From positions 178,279,863 to 178,343,862 of the forward strand of contig CM077116.1 in NCBI GenBank assembly GCA_039619475.1: a DNA stretch of 64,000 nt, written 5' to 3'. The DNA comes from Icerya purchasi. Taxonomy: Eukaryota > Arthropoda > Insecta > Hemiptera > Monophlebidae. How positions within the stretch are numbered: position 1 is the first letter of the stretch; each line of letters starts with the position of its first letter. The position numbers were made by a program, and so were the translations under genes. Positions 1-15,200 of the stretch are shown in pieces. Under the pieces are notes generated by a model that saw only the letters and a program-made list of their open reading frames with translations, was not told the DNA's origin and did not search any database.

Positions 1-1151
1 AGGATAATTTAGTTTGTACTTCTTTGATGTTTTGATTCACGCAAGAAATTAAATTTAGATTGTAAGAATCGTCCATACTGATGAGCAGGTTTTTTTCTTA
101 TAGAAGTTCCACGTACAGAGTTTTCGATACATTAAAACGTAAAGATCTATTAGAAAATCCTACTTTTTCTTAGTAAGCTAGTTAAAGTAAGATTTAACTA
201 TAATTAATGGAAATACCCCTACCTTTGAAAATTACAATGGCAAAAGCGTTATTGATTACCTCATAGTTACACATAAAATTAAACCCCTGTTTAATCCCAA
301 AATACATTATGCGGACCTCACCCCTCCCACAAATGCTTCTCTATATTATTAAATGACAATATTAAAACGAAAATAAAACTCTATTTCTCAAGGTAGATAT
401 ACCTAAACTTATTAAAGCTATTAATTGTGATATTATTAATAAAACTGTACAGAACATAGTTTCATGAAAAACTTTTCTTAGGCTTGATGATACTATTACA
501 TTTCTTAACTCTTATTTAATTAACATTTACAATACTTCACGAATAGCTCGGCCAGAAATTAATGATTGGTGGACACAAGATCTTCAAAAACTTAAGGTAC
601 AAATTAACAAAATTAGGAAAATCAAAAATAAAACGAAGAACCCATTGAAACTGGTGCCATCTTAAAAACATTAAACCAAGATTACAAAAAATCAATCATG
701 CAAGCCAAACTGAATTTTTTTAAACGTTTTATCTCAGAATCTAGTGCTTGGGGCAAACCATACAAATTTCTCCTAGGAAAACATAAACAATTTAAAATCC
801 CAGAAATCACACTCCATAATAGGAAAATCACTGATGATCAAGAAAAATGAAATGCTTTTCTGGACCATTTCTTACCACTAAAGGAAGACTATAAAATAAA
901 CTCAATTTACTATACTACTCGTAACAGACTTCAAGTGAGCTAATTATACTCTAAACCAAATAATTAAATCACTGTGTAACAGGAAAGCTGCTGGTAGCGA
1001 CAGGATTACAAACAAAATAGTTGAACAAATTAATATTCACTTTCCAAATTTATTCTATAATATTATTAATAAATGCCTCCAGTTAGAGTTTTTCCCCACT
1101 GCTTGGAAAGTCGCTGACCTAGTTCTAACACAAAAACCTGGCAGGGCACCA

Positions 1152-1859
1152 ATGGAAATCACGGCCTACCTGCCAGTTTCACTACTTAACTGTTGCAGAA
1201 AAGTGTATCAAAAAATTGTGAATGAAATTCTTATAACAGAAATCACAGAAAAGCAAATATTGCACCTAAACCATTTCAGTTTTAAACATGCCCACTCTGC
1301 CGAAGGTTCAGTATATAAACTAACTTCCTCTATTAGAGACTGTCTTACTAATAGATGCACATTTCTTGTTATATCCTTTGACATCAGAGGTGCATTTGAT
1401 AACTGTAAGTGGTTAGCTATTATTTGTATATTACAAGATACCAAAATTAATCTATCGGTAATAAATATTATAATCAGCTACTTTCAGAACCGTTGTGCGC
1501 TCCTAAAAATTAACTTAGCTTCGTCTGTCAAACAGTTATCCTGCGGTGTTCTCCAGGGTTCAGTTCTGGGACCAACATTCTGGAACATACTATATTCTAA
1601 GGTACATAATGAAATTGAACTTTTCTGTAAAATATTAAACATTGATTGCAATCTAATATCTTATGCAGATGACTTGTGCATACTATTCAACATTAAGCGC
1701 TACACAAATATGAGTAAAATCTTTGCAATATGTAAAATGCTTGAAGACACAATAGCAGATTTGGGCCTTACATCTGCTGCGGAAAAATGTGAAGCAATTA
1801 TATTCGGAAGTCAAAAAAGGCTAAGGAATATGGAACAAATTACAGCCATCTCTGGCTAA
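1152..1859 (+). pseudogene. Reverse transcriptase core of the R1-like LINE
   Basis: The longest surviving frame of this element, 235 codons. It shows YLPVSLLNCCRKVYQKIV, RT motif A (LVISFDIRGAFDN), motif B (GVLQGSVLGPTFWN) and motif C (ISYADDLCIL) with the catalytic YADD intact. The frame is lost just after 1859, before a thumb region that continues in other frames (LGVTLDHKLRF near 1890). The ATG at 1152 is internal, not the original start. Confidence 0.88.
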
Positions 1860-2051
1860 CCCATTAAAATTCTCAACAAAATAAAATATCTTGGGGTCAC
1901 TCTTGACCACAAATTAAGATTCCTTCCACACCTGGAACACATCAATCGCAAATGTAGTCTAACTTATGACAAACTACGTATTCTATTACCAAACAACTAT
2001 GGAATTCGACACAAAGAGAGGGCCATCTTATATAAATGTCTGATTCAATCT

Positions 2052-2489
2052 ATGATTGGATATGGAGCAGCCATTTATATCAATCACAGAATTCTTAATA
2101 CAGTCATCAAATATCAAAGGAAATACCTACTAAATATATTATCTCTGTATAAAACAACCCCTACATCAACAGCATGTGTCATAGCGAATATTCTGCCTCT
2201 TGACTTATTTCTTATTGGAAGGACAATCCTAAGTGAATATAGAATCACATTAAATCCAAGCCAAGTCAAATCTCTAAAATTTATACAAAACAATACTCTA
2301 ATGTTGGATCTTGGCACCAAGCCACCGGTTAATAAACTTAAAACTTACCTAAAAAATATTCTAATTGACACGTGGCAGTTGCAATGGGAGAGGGAGACTA
2401 TAGGTAGGAAAACCGTCATCTTCTTCCCAAATATTCGTCAAAAACTTAATTTAGCCAACCTTGAAATCACCTTCTTGCAAAAATTTTGA
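2052..2489 (+). pseudogene. C-terminal connection region of the R1-like LINE
   Basis: A 145-codon piece with IGYGAAIYINHRILN followed by RKYLLNILSLYKTT, the usual region after the RT thumb in R1-clade elements (G-A-x-x-W/Y then R-x-x-L), and DTWQLQWERETIGRKT near its end. It is separated from the RT core by stops and is non-functional as it stands. Confidence 0.7.
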
Positions 2490-3122
2490 ATTAGTGAAAA
2501 CACCTCACTTGTATTGAATGTTCAAAATGTAGACTACTTGTTAGAATATTTCCATGTTGCCATGAAAAAGAAATTAACATTAAATCCACAAGTGCCTGAT
2601 CAATCCTCTCCTAACATTCAGATCTAGATGTAAGTATGTAATTTTGTATGTGGGTATGTGTGCCCATATGTAAATATATCATCATCATCATTATATCCTC
2701 AACCATTCGGTTGGTGGACAACCTATTCTCAATGTAAATATATGTATATGTAAATTGCATAAATACCTAAGAACTGAGTGTATGTGAATGTATATGCGTG
2801 AGTATGAGTGCTTTTTATCCATTAGATAATTTTATTGCATTAGCTAATATGTAACTATTAATACAATTAGCAACTCTAATAATATTTTTCTTATCCTTGT
2901 ATTGGTGGCTAACCGTATGCATCACCAATACAATGTTATAGTTGATGTTACATGTATTATAATATTGTTGTTATATCAAAAATATGCTTGCCCCATCGGG
3001 AACGACCGAACTGGGGGTAAAAAAAAGCTGGTTAAAGAATCTTTTATAGCATCTGTATAAATCGCTTTTTTAATAATATTTTGTATGATTTATGATTTTA
3101 TTTCTCAAATTTTTATTTACAG

Positions 3123-3292
3123 GCGATTTTGAAGATATTTATATCGTAGAACGATTATTTAGTAGCAGTTTGGTTGCATTAGTCGGCTTGTCTTCACCTA
3201 GAAAATTAAGAATATGCCATTTTAAGAAAGGCACTGAGATTTGTAATTATAGTTATTCCAATAGTATTCTTTCGGTTAAATTAAATCGAGCT
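3123..3292 (+). CDS. WIPI2: WIPI2 exon a (blade 1-2 region)
   Basis: Follows a TTTTTATTTACAG acceptor and ends at CT|GTAAGT. It enters in phase with one base supplied by the preceding, unseen exon. It encodes [15 protein letters not shown] and then [16 protein letters not shown], both very close to vertebrate WIPI1/2. The ATG at 3092 belongs to the intron and is not a start. Confidence 0.93.
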
Positions 3293-6200
3293 GTAAGTAT
3301 GTTTTTGATTAGTATATGCATATTTTATATTATTTGGTGATCATCACGTATTCAAATTTTTTAGTATAACTAAATCCATATTGAAATAAATTCTCTCCTC
3401 TTCACAAAATGAATCTTTTCCTTTTTAAGAGGATTTACTTAAAAATAATAAAAAAACAACAATCTTCTGTATTTCTCACGGAAAGTATTCGGGCCAGTGA
3501 AATAACTTCTAGACGTCGTGTCATCCAGACACGGGCCGAGTGTTATTAACGATCGTAGATGACAAATGAACGTATACGAAAATTATGGTACTTTTTTTTT
3601 TTTGAAAATATATATATTTATTAATATTTACACATTTCCTCGTCAAGCTATACGCTTGTCGGCGAGTTTTCTTACATCTGAATATGCCTACATTATACTA
3701 CTTGTATACTATACTAAATGCATATATTTCGATCTGACAGTAAACAGCCAAAACACATAAACATTCAGGAAAAGTAAATCACAAAAGGTAAAAATCATCG
3801 TCGCTAACGACAGTACGGCGACTAAAAAGGAAAAAAAAAACAAAATTGTGCGAAAAAAATAAACGCTACAATTTCTACAAACAGTTGCGAAAACCGACGA
3901 TCGATATTGCTCTTGTGGACAGCGACTAGATGTCCTGAAAATTTCAGGACATCTGTGAAATATTTACCAAAAAGAATTTGCTAATTTATTTTAGAAAAAT
4001 ATATATTGCAAAGTATACTCGGAAAAAAATTGTTTAAGAAATTATTTAGAGAATTCCCCGATAAAAATTGCTTGAAAGAAAATGTTGAAACGATATGATG
4101 AATGAATTTTAAATAGAAATCATTAAAATTATTGTCCCAAATTGTTACCAATAATATTTGAAGAAAGATGTTTATAGTTCTAATTTTTTTCTCAAAAATT
4201 TATTTGTGTTGTAACGATGTTACCTAAAACCGGTTTGAAGTTTACTTGATCGTCGATGAGAATAAAAAATTCTGCTATTTGAAATATATTTTTTCGAAAT
4301 TTCTGAAGCTTTCGCTTATTTATTTTTTGTGCAAGGAAAACATATTGTTGTTTTCAAGCTCGTTTAAAATTAAAAATATAACACTGAATACTAGGAAAAC
4401 AAAAATAAGCGGAATGGGACAAAACTTCAATTTTATAAATTCTGTCATTAATGTTAAAATTTTAAAAATAAAGTAAATTTTTAATGTCAAAGGATGAGGT
4501 ATACTTGATGTTTTCGCAAAATTCGGAAGTTTCGTTAAGGAATACGACTTCGTTACTTGCAAATAGCGAGCTTTCGGTCGATGTAACTGCGGGGTCTCTG
4601 GAATTTAATTTTTAAGTTAAAAATTCATCTATACTTAATTAAAAGAATGTTCGAATGTGCATATTTGAAAGCTGGTTTAAAATTTTTAACTGTAACATTT
4701 GCTCTAGAAAAAGAGGAGAAGCCTGATTATACTGCGCTAAAAAATGTATATATGTATTTTTTTTTCCAGTTTGGATTTTTACTCCCCTAAGGTCCAGATT
4801 TGAAGTAATAATATCTCGGCTTTATTTTTCCTATACAGTTTCTCTTTATATACATTTTTAAGATGTATTTTGGTTTTTCATCTTTTATAGTTCAGATTTT
4901 TTTGCTCCAAGAGGGTGGTTAAATTAATTGGTTAACGAAAATTTTAACTTTTTATAGAGAAGAGTTCGATTTTTGTTACATATTTTAAATTTCACATTTA
5001 ACTGGTTGTCGGTTGGCAAGCAATTTGTAAGTGATTTTTTAGCGCGTTTTAAATTCAATGTTATGTATTTTTGATGTTTTTTGTCACTGCAATCAATGTT
5101 ATCGGTTGCCTCAAAATTATGTGCATTTTCCGATTGAGTGTTTTAATTGTGATTTATATGCGCATATTTTAAGACCGATTTTATAATTACGGATGTAAAA
5201 AAGGAAATCGTTCAGTTCAGTTTCATTTCAGATCTCATTAATTTAAGTACCAGTCTTTTTAAAAATACATAAAATCGATTTTATAAAGATCAGTCAGTTA
5301 CTTTATAAACCGCATGCAGTTTATTTAAGAGAGTTTACGCGAGAGAATTTTCTCTCTCATTTTTCTGAACTTAAACGAAAATTTTTGATCATCGTGAAAT
5401 TTTTTAATTTTCAGCTGATGGCGTTGATTTTCTTTTTTTTATTTATTTATTTGTTTTTTTTTTTATTATTTTTAATTACCCCTAGTAATAAGTCATGTAG
5501 TATTTGAACAAATATTTCCGAAACCAATAAAACCGTACCAATTTTTATATTTTAATTATAGGTAAGAAATCAAACATAAAATAGAAAAAGACAAAAAGAA
5601 GTCTTATACTATTTTCATACTGTAGTACTTTTTTGCGGGAAGGTATAATTTTTTGGGTTCGTGGAGGAACTACTTCTACGCTCCTTTTAGTTCACTTCTG
5701 CAACAGTGTTTTTTTGTCTCGTTCTTTGTTTCTATCCGTAATTATGTACATTATTGGCAAAGAAAACAAAACAATATCGATAAAGGTCACTCAAAAACAA
5801 AAAATATAATCTTCTATAAGTTATAAAACTTTTTAATAATTTCCAAAAAATTTCTAATGCAGCTGAAATTTCGAGGACATTCTTAGAGCAAAACATAGAT
5901 CATTTTTTTTGCGAGATTTCTGAGAAATATAATAAAAGTAAAGATCAGTTTAAATGGATCATCTTAATGTACAGTATATTGACTAGTCTAATTCATGTGT
6001 TATCGATAATTTACATTTTTTATTTCAAAATATTGATTTCACTGAATAATTTTTATTTAAAAACATATATTTATAAATGAAAATAAATTATTTGAAATAT
6101 TTAATGAAGTTATTATGAAAATATTTCACAGATTTTAATTTTTTCCGAAAAAAACTGTAGGTGACATTGTTAAATCAGATTCGAGTAAGATGATGGATTT

Positions 6201-9200
6201 GCGACATGTTTTTATTATTTTTTATGATTGATGAACAACTTGCACTTAAAATAGGATTTATTTAACTTTCCTTTTTTATATGTATTTAATCGGCTGTAAA
6301 AATTGATACAGGTTGTAAAACTTATTTCGTTAAATTTATAAAGTTTGAGTATATTAGAATGTGTAGTTCGAGTAGTTTATTTTTCTCTTTTCCGTAGCGC
6401 TTAGTAGTATGTCTGGAAGACTCACTGCATATTCACAACATTCGCGATATGAAAGTATTGCACACCATACGGGATACTCCTCCAAACATTGCTGGACTAT
6501 GCAGCCTATCGGCGAACAGCGACAACTCTTACTTGGCATATCCAGGTTCAAGTACGATAGGTGAAGTTCAGATTTTCGATGCCATAAATCTCGTAAGTTA
6601 TAGAATAAAATTTTTTAATGGTGTTATGATTATCGGTAAGCTTAATTACAAATATAAGGGTAATGTAATAAAAAAATATAAATAAAAGTAAATCTGTAGT
6701 GCGCTGTTGTGCCGTTAGAAGTAATGTTTGTAATAAGGTGTTTTGTTAAGCTTCAACTTTGGTATACATGGTTTCGAAAGTTATCTTTACTTTATCAGTT
6801 TTAAAAATGAAAAAAAGAAAAAAAAAACGAAAAAAAAAATTAAAACTAGCTATAAAAATACTTAAATTATTTAAAAGAATTTAATGTAATAAATCCGTTT
6901 TTCTGACCGTTAATGGGCTACATAAGGATAATAAACTACCAAAAAAATTGTGAGTAGGTATTCAAATTTTTATTTATAAACATTGCTTTTCTTATAAAAA
7001 CTGGAATATAAAGTAAATTTTACTGCAGTTAGTGAAAACCTGTAAATAAAAAATTAAGAAGCTAAAATGATTGCACTCATTTTACTTTTTTCCCTCGTAT
7101 TCGCTAGTATATAAATTCCATTGTTGTTAATTTGATATTCATTTCTTTTATTTATAATTTTTACTTACCGCACTACTGGTTTTTTACGCGTTAATTTAAT
7201 ATTATCTAAATGTTGTTACAAATGCGTACGTTTTACATATGTATATTTTTTAACCTATTTTATTTATGCTATTTTCGTTTTTGTACACATTATTTAATTT
7301 TTAATTTTTTTTTAATGTGTTTTTATTAATGTATCGGCATCCAAAACAGTGGTCAGTACTAATTTTGGCGCGTTTTAACCGAAAATTTTAATACACAATT
7401 GAAATAAATCACGAAATTTTTTAATTATTTTCGTGCTTTATTAATGTTCACTTTGGAATCAAAAAAATATATTGGATGCGCGTTTAAGGTTATTTGATGT
7501 AATCATTTGTTCCATTCTGTTGTATTAAAAAGCGATCTGGTAAACTCATTTTTGATTTAATTCGGAATCGAATTAGTGTTATCTAAAATGTATTTGTAAA
7601 AAAAATTGTTTTAATTTTATAACACATTTCTTCGCAGCACGCTAAAACTATGATTCCCGCTCACGATAGTCCGCTAGCTGCTCTTGTATTTAGTCAAGAG
7701 GGGACGAAGATAGCCACGGCCAGCGAGAAGGGAACAGTGATTCGTGTATTCAGCATTCACGATGGAAGTAAACTATTCGAATTCCGAAGAGGAATGAAAA
7801 GATGTGTTACCATATCCAGTATGGCCTTCAGTTTAGATGGCGCCTATTTATGTTGTTCTAGTAATACCGAGACTGTACATGTGTTCCGATTAGAAGAATC
7901 TAAAGATCTGTAAGTTTGTAGTATTTTTTTAATAGTAGAAAAGAGAAATTAGAGTTGAAATATATACGACGAAATTTAAGCGCGACGGTTGGTTTTAAGC
8001 ATTCCCCTTCTGCAGAAACAAATTCTTTAAAAAAAAAAAAAACAAACGTTAATACGTTATTAGTTTGATTTTTTTGTTTTTTCCTCTTTTTAATTACATT
8101 TATTCGGTTATTATTGTGAACGGAGCCTAAGATTGCTAAAATCCATCACTTTATGAGCTGTTTTATTGTTAAATACGTTTGAAATTTGCGATTTTTTATC
8201 TTTCTTTAACATTACTATAATGCGTTCGGGGATTCTCGTGTTTTTTTACAAAAACATTTATTTAACGGCTTTTATTATTTACTATTTCAGTTTCGTGTGT
8301 GCGCGCTGAATGAGTTTGGTTTTTAATATATTTACTAATAGGAGAGAATTGATTGTTTTTATAGCAAACCGAAGCCGTCATTAGATGAAAGTCAGACGTG
8401 GATGGGTTTTCTTTCTAAGGCGATGTCGGCATCGGCTAATTATTTACCGAGCCAAGTAACGGATGTGTTCACGCAGGGAAGAGCACACATATCTGTTCAT
8501 TTGCCATATCCGGGCATGAAAAATGTCTGCGCCGTCGTAATGTGAGTATTTGTCCTGTCGATTTTAAAATAATGCTTTTGCAAAAAATCGGGAACAACTT
8601 TACTTGATTATCTGTTATTAATAGATAATGTTTAAACAATTTCTGGACGAACTTAAAGTATTCCGTTTGTGTGGAAAGGTCTGTGGTACACTGATATGGG
8701 GAAGGCAATCGAAGAGCCTTATAGACGTATTAAATTTATTTTTATATTCAGATTTTTCACGCGTTGGTCGCCATGCTGCGCTGTTGCTTCGTTTTTATGT
8801 AAAAAGTTCTTATCCGAAACAGGCTTAAAATTAATTACACTTTTGTTTTTTAATGAATGATTTCATATTTATCGTCATTTAATAATCTAGTAGATTAAAC
8901 GTGGTGATAATGCACGAATTGTTACCCATAATTGTTAATGCAGTCATTTCATATTTAGGATTTTGCAAGTGCAATTCAGAAATTTGTTAAATTACGTAAA
9001 ATAAAAATAAACATCGCATAAAAACGGGGTAACGCTTTTCATTATCATAGATCGAATAAAAAATAAGAAAAACGGGAAAAGCGATTTTTATATACGAATT
9101 CGTCAAAATAAAAGTCAGCCGTTTGTTTACTTTACAAACATCAGAAATCCAAAGAAAGAATCTGGTTACTTAGACTTAAGTCACTTTTCCTTTTACAACG

Positions 9201-12200
9201 AATTCACACGTCGCCGTGATTCCTGTGGCGTAACCGACAAAATCTCTATTATTATAAAAAAGTTTTGAAATTTTTCGTATACCAGCGTGTATAGTTTACT
9301 TCGTCTTACAGCGTCAGCATAGTCAGTTTGGAGTTCGTTCATTTTTAGCCTTATGCAATTTACACTAATATGCCAATCCACAATTTAAAACATAAAATAA
9401 AAAATAAAAATAACATGTCATTAAATAATGGCAGTTTAACGTTGAAACTAGTTTGCATTTTATTTTTATTTTCCATTTCATGTTTTAAATTGTCGATTGT
9501 CATATTAGTGTGAAGTTAAATAGTAAGTATCAAATATGGTCGTTGTTCACATCATTTTTTCTACAAAAGTTGAGTCTTGAAAAAAGCGAACAAGTTCATT
9601 TGGAATATAGCTTCTGCGTATTTTTATGTTACGAGTTGGATATTTTTATAATTTTTAGATTCCCAGCAATCATTTTTGCTGTATTACATAGATAATTGTG
9701 AAAAGTTAATTCGCTTTATGTATATTTGTGGATCGTCGTTGCAGGGTTCAAAAAGTATGGAGGTTATTGGTTGCCTCGTCTGATGGATATTTATACGTGT
9801 ATAATATAGATGGCATCGATGGTGGAGTAGAATGCCCTATATGGAAACAACACAGGTAGAGCGTTTAACGTTTTTGTTATTTACCTAAAACGTTGTCAAT
9901 TTTTATGCGCGTTTTTCGAATTTAACAATATAAGGAACGATATCGAAGAAAATATTTGGCGAGCGTTTAGATCGTCCCTACCAGTTAATTTTTTAGTTCG
10001 TTCGTTTTTGCTGTTATTCACAAATGAGTAACAGTAAAAATAAACGAACTAAAATTGTGGTTATAACATATAGAAAATAGCGTGAAAGAAAAATGTAACG
10101 TAAAGAGAAAATTTAAAAATTACGGCTATAAAATATCGAAAATAAAATTATTATTATTATTTTATTTAAAATTTCGCGGTTCTATTAATATTTTTAAAAG
10201 GAGAAAGGAAAATCGTTTTCGACTTTTTCAAAATTTTTGGTACTCGGTGGATTAAAAAACTCATGAATACATAAACTGAACGAGCTGGAAATGATTTAAA
10301 AATTCATGCACGTTTATTTTATTTTCGGTAAGTAATTAAAGTTGAAAAAAAAAGAGTATCACAATTCAGCAAAACGGTTTGAGTAGTTTTAAATATTACG
10401 TTGGTCCTGTGAAGGAAAAAACGTGTTCTGTGTTAAATTAAATTCCGATTGCGGCAATGAAATATAACAACGAATTATTAAATATTTCTTTTTATTGTAT
10501 AATATTCAATGTGGTACAATGTCTAATACCAACAAACGTATGCAGCTTGAGAATTTGTAACGAAATTTCTAAAGAAGACGAAAGAGTCAGATATTATGGT
10601 ACTTTAATTTTCTTATTTTTTTTTTACTCTTCTTCTGGAGTTATTAAAAATCGTTTCTTTGTAAAGAAATCAAATACCGTAAAAGAATTGAAGGTTCGTT
10701 TCCGACATAGCGGAAAATAAAAAGAGCTTCTGAAAGCATACCTGATAGAAACAAAACTATATTGATGAAAATAATTACTAATCTGAGCTCATATATGGGC
10801 TAAATACGCCTGTTTTTTTATTTTGATTAGTTTTTTTTTCTTGTTTTTTTTTTCTTGTTTTTTTTCTCTGAAAATAATCATTTTGCCCGTTAATCCTTTA
10901 TAGAGTATGGTGACAGTTCTACCACTGTGCATTATAGCTAATCCTGTTTTTATTTCTGCTTTCTTAACCGCGTATTTTTCCTGCAATATTTCGAGGGAAT
11001 TGATTCGTTGCTTTACTAGATGACTAACGAATTCGAGACACATTATATCAACCGACGGATAGAAATCGATCTTCATTTCCTATAATTTTTAATCTGAAAC
11101 GTTTGTAGAAAAACAAACCCAGATTCTGAAACAATTAATGGCTCTCTGTCGGCATTCTGTAAGTCTCGTACTTCTAATGTATATGCGGGGATTAGTGTGT
11201 CAAGTTTTATTTTTTCCCGTATTTTTCTAAGCTAAGTTTTGTTCGTGATTTATATGGCGTTTGATTTCTTTGTTGTAGTTTCCCGAGTTTGTAGGGAACC
11301 TATACTTCTATCCAATGCTTTTTTCAGTGAACGATTATTTTTCAATGCATGATCGTTAGTTTATTTTTCTCTCCGCTAATAAAGCCTGCTCCTGAATTAC
11401 TCATCTCGGAAACATTCTTTATTTTGAATTTTCTCTATCCATTTCACTTTTAACATCTTTTTCATTATACCTACATTTCAAAAACCGACAACCTCTCATA
11501 GGTTTTTTTAATCTTAGCATTCGTACCGTTGAGCCACATAATAGAATGCTCCAAACAAAACGTTTTACTATGCTTTTCTTCAATCGAAGATCCATTCGTC
11601 CACATAATAAACTTCTCTTTCTCCTAAGGGAGCTGTCGTCGTAGCCTGGTAAGTAAAGTGCTCGGTTATCAAAACTGGTTCAGATTGGTTCAAGACCTGT
11701 TTCAATTCGCTTTTACATTTACTCAGTCCGAAATTGAATTGGATACCAGTGAAATCTGAACAAGTAAAGACGGCTGAGAGAAAGAAACTGGTCGCAATAT
11801 TCTCTTCAGATCCATTAGGCTTCGTACATTACGAGCCTTAATTTTACAATTCCGACATTCTATTAAGAGCATGAAACTTTCTTTACTTTCTTTCCCCTAA
11901 GAACTTCCTTTGTCATATTTATTTTTATTCTGATTTCTTTTTTACATCTCCAGCCCTTAGTTAATCTGCATCTCAAGTGCGTACATTCTTTGACTTCCTT
12001 CAATGAGTTATAATGAAAATGCGCTTGGTTTCGATTTTAACATTAATTAATTTATCATTGTCATGCATGCATGTATAATTAATCGGAGATTCTGTTTGCT
12101 TGATGGCGAAAACTACCCGCTGTAACACTTAGGTGAATCAAATTTATCGTCTTCGTATCGCATTCGACCATTTATTGTGGTTAGAAGTAAGCATGAAAAT

Positions 12201-15200
12201 CGTGTTTATAAAAGTATTTGAAAGACGAGTATCCGTAGAATTTTTCGGTCCGTAATAAAAAGGTTTTCTCATTTAAATGGCTTTGAACATGTGGAGGAAA
12301 TTGCTGTCGCAGCTGTTTCTTACTTGCGACTGCAAAGACGTTGATTTTATAACATTAAATTCTTATTAGTTTTGTGTTTAAGTTTGGTACGCGTCTTATG
12401 AATTATGTGAAATTGCCAGTATGTTTATTATACTGTATTTTTTCCAATGCATATTTCCTTTATAAGCAGCGTGATCAGTATATTCGTGATAATTTCATGC
12501 AGAGATTCAGTTGTAACATTTCTTATTAGCTTTAGAATGCGTTCTTTTTTTATTGAAAAAAAAAAATCCAACGTCTCGTTAATAAATTACGCGGATTAAA
12601 TAGACAACTTGTTGTTTTAGCATTATAATATTTCATTACTATCCTGAATATTGTAACAGAAAATTTGAAAAAAATGAAATGGATTCACAGAAATTACAAA
12701 ATAAATAAATAAAACATATAAAAAAATCGACTAGTTTCGTTTCTTTCGAACAAAATAAGTTGAACGTTGCCAAATTATTGATATAAATGAAAGCGAAAAT
12801 AAAAAAATTTTTACGTTACCAGTCGAAGAAACAACATATAGATTTGTGAGCAGAAAAGATTGGTGTACATGAGCAGTTGAGATTGTAATAAGTTATGCAT
12901 GTAAAATGCTGGAAATGAAGTGTGATGTTATAGAATTGATTTACTGGTGTGATGAAAAGCCGCGTCCCGATGGAATGCGCAATGAAAAGTACCATCATCC
13001 AAATATCGTTTTTTTTTTTTTTTTTTTTAGAGGAAAAACTCATTAAGTGATATTTAATATAATTTCACTTAGTCAGTTTTAGTTCCAAATCGAAGATATA
13101 TTCTAACTATGTGGTTATTTTAATGATCCAGTTTCTAAACGTTTGAATATATGAATGATTAAGAACTATACTACGGTGAAGGTAATATTTGTTTAGTTCT
13201 GAATTAAAAGCGAAACAAGTATTATTGTAGTCTGCAATATTATCATTAGCCTGAATGCCATTTCCCTTTTAAATTTTTTCTATTTTCCTCATGCACGTCG
13301 CTGGTACGTGATTTGACATGGTTAAACCGTTGTTATGAATAGTGGTCATATTAATATTATCAAAAAGTCCCTCGACCTTTCCGGAATTATTAATATTTCT
13401 ATACATGTAGTATCGTTGAGTAAGGTGAATGCATACTGGTAAGATATCATCTTGCTTTTGAAGTTTGAAAATATCTACATGCAACATCTTTCACGGATTT
13501 TATGTGACGGATCCTGTAATGTTTAGATAGTATCGTATTTTTAACGGTTTTTTCGCTGTAGTAAATTTTTATCCCAGTTATGAGAGTTTATTATACGGAG
13601 GTATGATATTTAAATGAACGTAGCTTTTAAAAGTATTGTAATTTCCTAGTCCTTTTCGGTTAGGCATCCTAAATTCATTGTGCATTTCCCTTCATATCAT
13701 TTCCCCTGTCTGCATTTGTTTATCAGCGTGTTAAATAGGCAAACTTGTGTTTTTTTGTTTTTTTTTTTTGTTTTTTTTTTTTGCGTTACGCATGAATATA
13801 ATATGATCCTATGTAAGAAATTGCACGAAATCAACAGAAAAAAGATTTTCAATTATACCATTTAAACTATTTTAGAGAGAATAACAATTAACTAAAATTA
13901 CTGTTAGCGTGTTTGTTTCAAATGAAGCGTTTCAAAACTCCGCTGTTTTAGTGAATTTTAAAATATCACATTATTTTATCACCGTTTTACTGAAATCGTC
14001 GCTAAAAATTCCGTATAATTTTATAAAATAATAAAAAAAAACGCAAATTAAAAATAAAAAAAATGATCTACGTTTTTTCTCATTATTATAACAGATTGGA
14101 CGGCAGCGATATCAAGTCAAATAAAAAGAATGCTCAAAAAACCGAGAAAAAATCGTTGGAAGCTTGTGAGTCAGGTAATAATCTTTAAATATTTCTCAAA
14201 TAATGTAAAGTTTTAAAATGTTCATTTTAATCAGACTTTTATGTTGGTATTATGACGAATTTCGATAGCACAATCTGTAGCTAAAATACGAGGTAAGTTT
14301 TGGATGATATGCTCTTTTTTTGCTTTGTTCTTACACGCTTTTTTTTCGGGCTTAAGAAATTTTGCTTGTTACTCACATTTTTATTCAATGGACGCTGGTC
14401 TTGTTTTTTATTTTCGTTTTTTACTTTTTTTTTTTTTATTATTAAAGGTAATGTGTTTTATGAAATGTTTTGTAAATTATTTCATCCTTCATTCTGATGT
14501 AATTGTTCATATTAGTTTAAAGTTTTATTATGTCATTTGTTAAAAATACATTTGCTCATATTAATAATTTGGTCTGGCATTTCTAATGTTTAACCGTTTA
14601 CTCGCATTTTTACTCTTATTTTAATAACTCCATTCTTTACCAGTTTTAGTTAATATTTCGTTTGAGGTTATATTTTTTTAATAGAAATCATTAATTACTA
14701 AAATCTACGCCATTTGTTGCGGGTGTACTGCGATGTGAATCAGTATGTTTACCAGTTGCAACCTTGAATTTCACTTTATTTCCGACCTGCTGCCTCAGGT
14801 GTTGTTGGTATTTGTTTCGAAGAATTTGAGGATCTGCTTGGTCAGTTAAAGTGTGGGGAATCATTTAAAATTTTTCCTCCTTTCCGGGGCGCATAAACAG
14901 TTGCCATTAAACGATTTCTAGAATAGTAATTTGCGTGCGCGTGTGTGAGATATTTTTCCATGCATCTTTTGAACATAATTCTGATAATTTACTTAATTTT
15001 TGTTAATATGTAAATTAAAACGTTACCTTTATTCTGAAGTATCCCTTTCGGTTGATAAAAGGGAAACCGAAGCTCTAGGCTATCCGAGTTATTGTTGGTC
15101 GAGTTCTTTGTTATCAAATAAAGTTCTTCTAAGCAGAGGGTCGCTGTTAGGCAAATTGAAAAATTAGAAAACAAGCTATGCACACTACAAAAATGATTTT

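Larger units (their letters stand above)
1..3026 (+). pseudogene. R1-like non-LTR retrotransposon, decayed, 5' end outside window
   Basis: A LINE read left to right. Around 240-345 a frame gives VIDYLIVTHKIKP, resembling the end of an APE-type endonuclease. From about 500 comes the linker (DWWTQDLQKLK), then KAAGSDRI near 990, reverse transcriptase at 1152-1859 and a connection domain at 2052-2489 ending in WQLQWERETIGRKT and FFPNIRQ, which resembles the W-W-x-KGR-FP region of the R1 clade. Stops and frameshifts break the frame at several points. The 3' untranslated part runs to GGGGGTAAAAAAAA near 3026. The C-terminal CCHC knuckle is not recognisable. It lies upstream of, and in the same sense as, WIPI2 exon a, so it is probably intronic. 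Confidence 0.8.
9856..14094 (+). other. WIPI2 intron with a hairpin and a SINE-like copy
   Basis: 4.2 kb intron. It contains a small hairpin (9992-10054) and a tRNA-derived SINE-like unit (about 11638-11842). The remainder is AT-rich with T runs at 10836-10866, 13008-13028 and 13748-13783, without recognisable genes. Confidence 0.5.
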
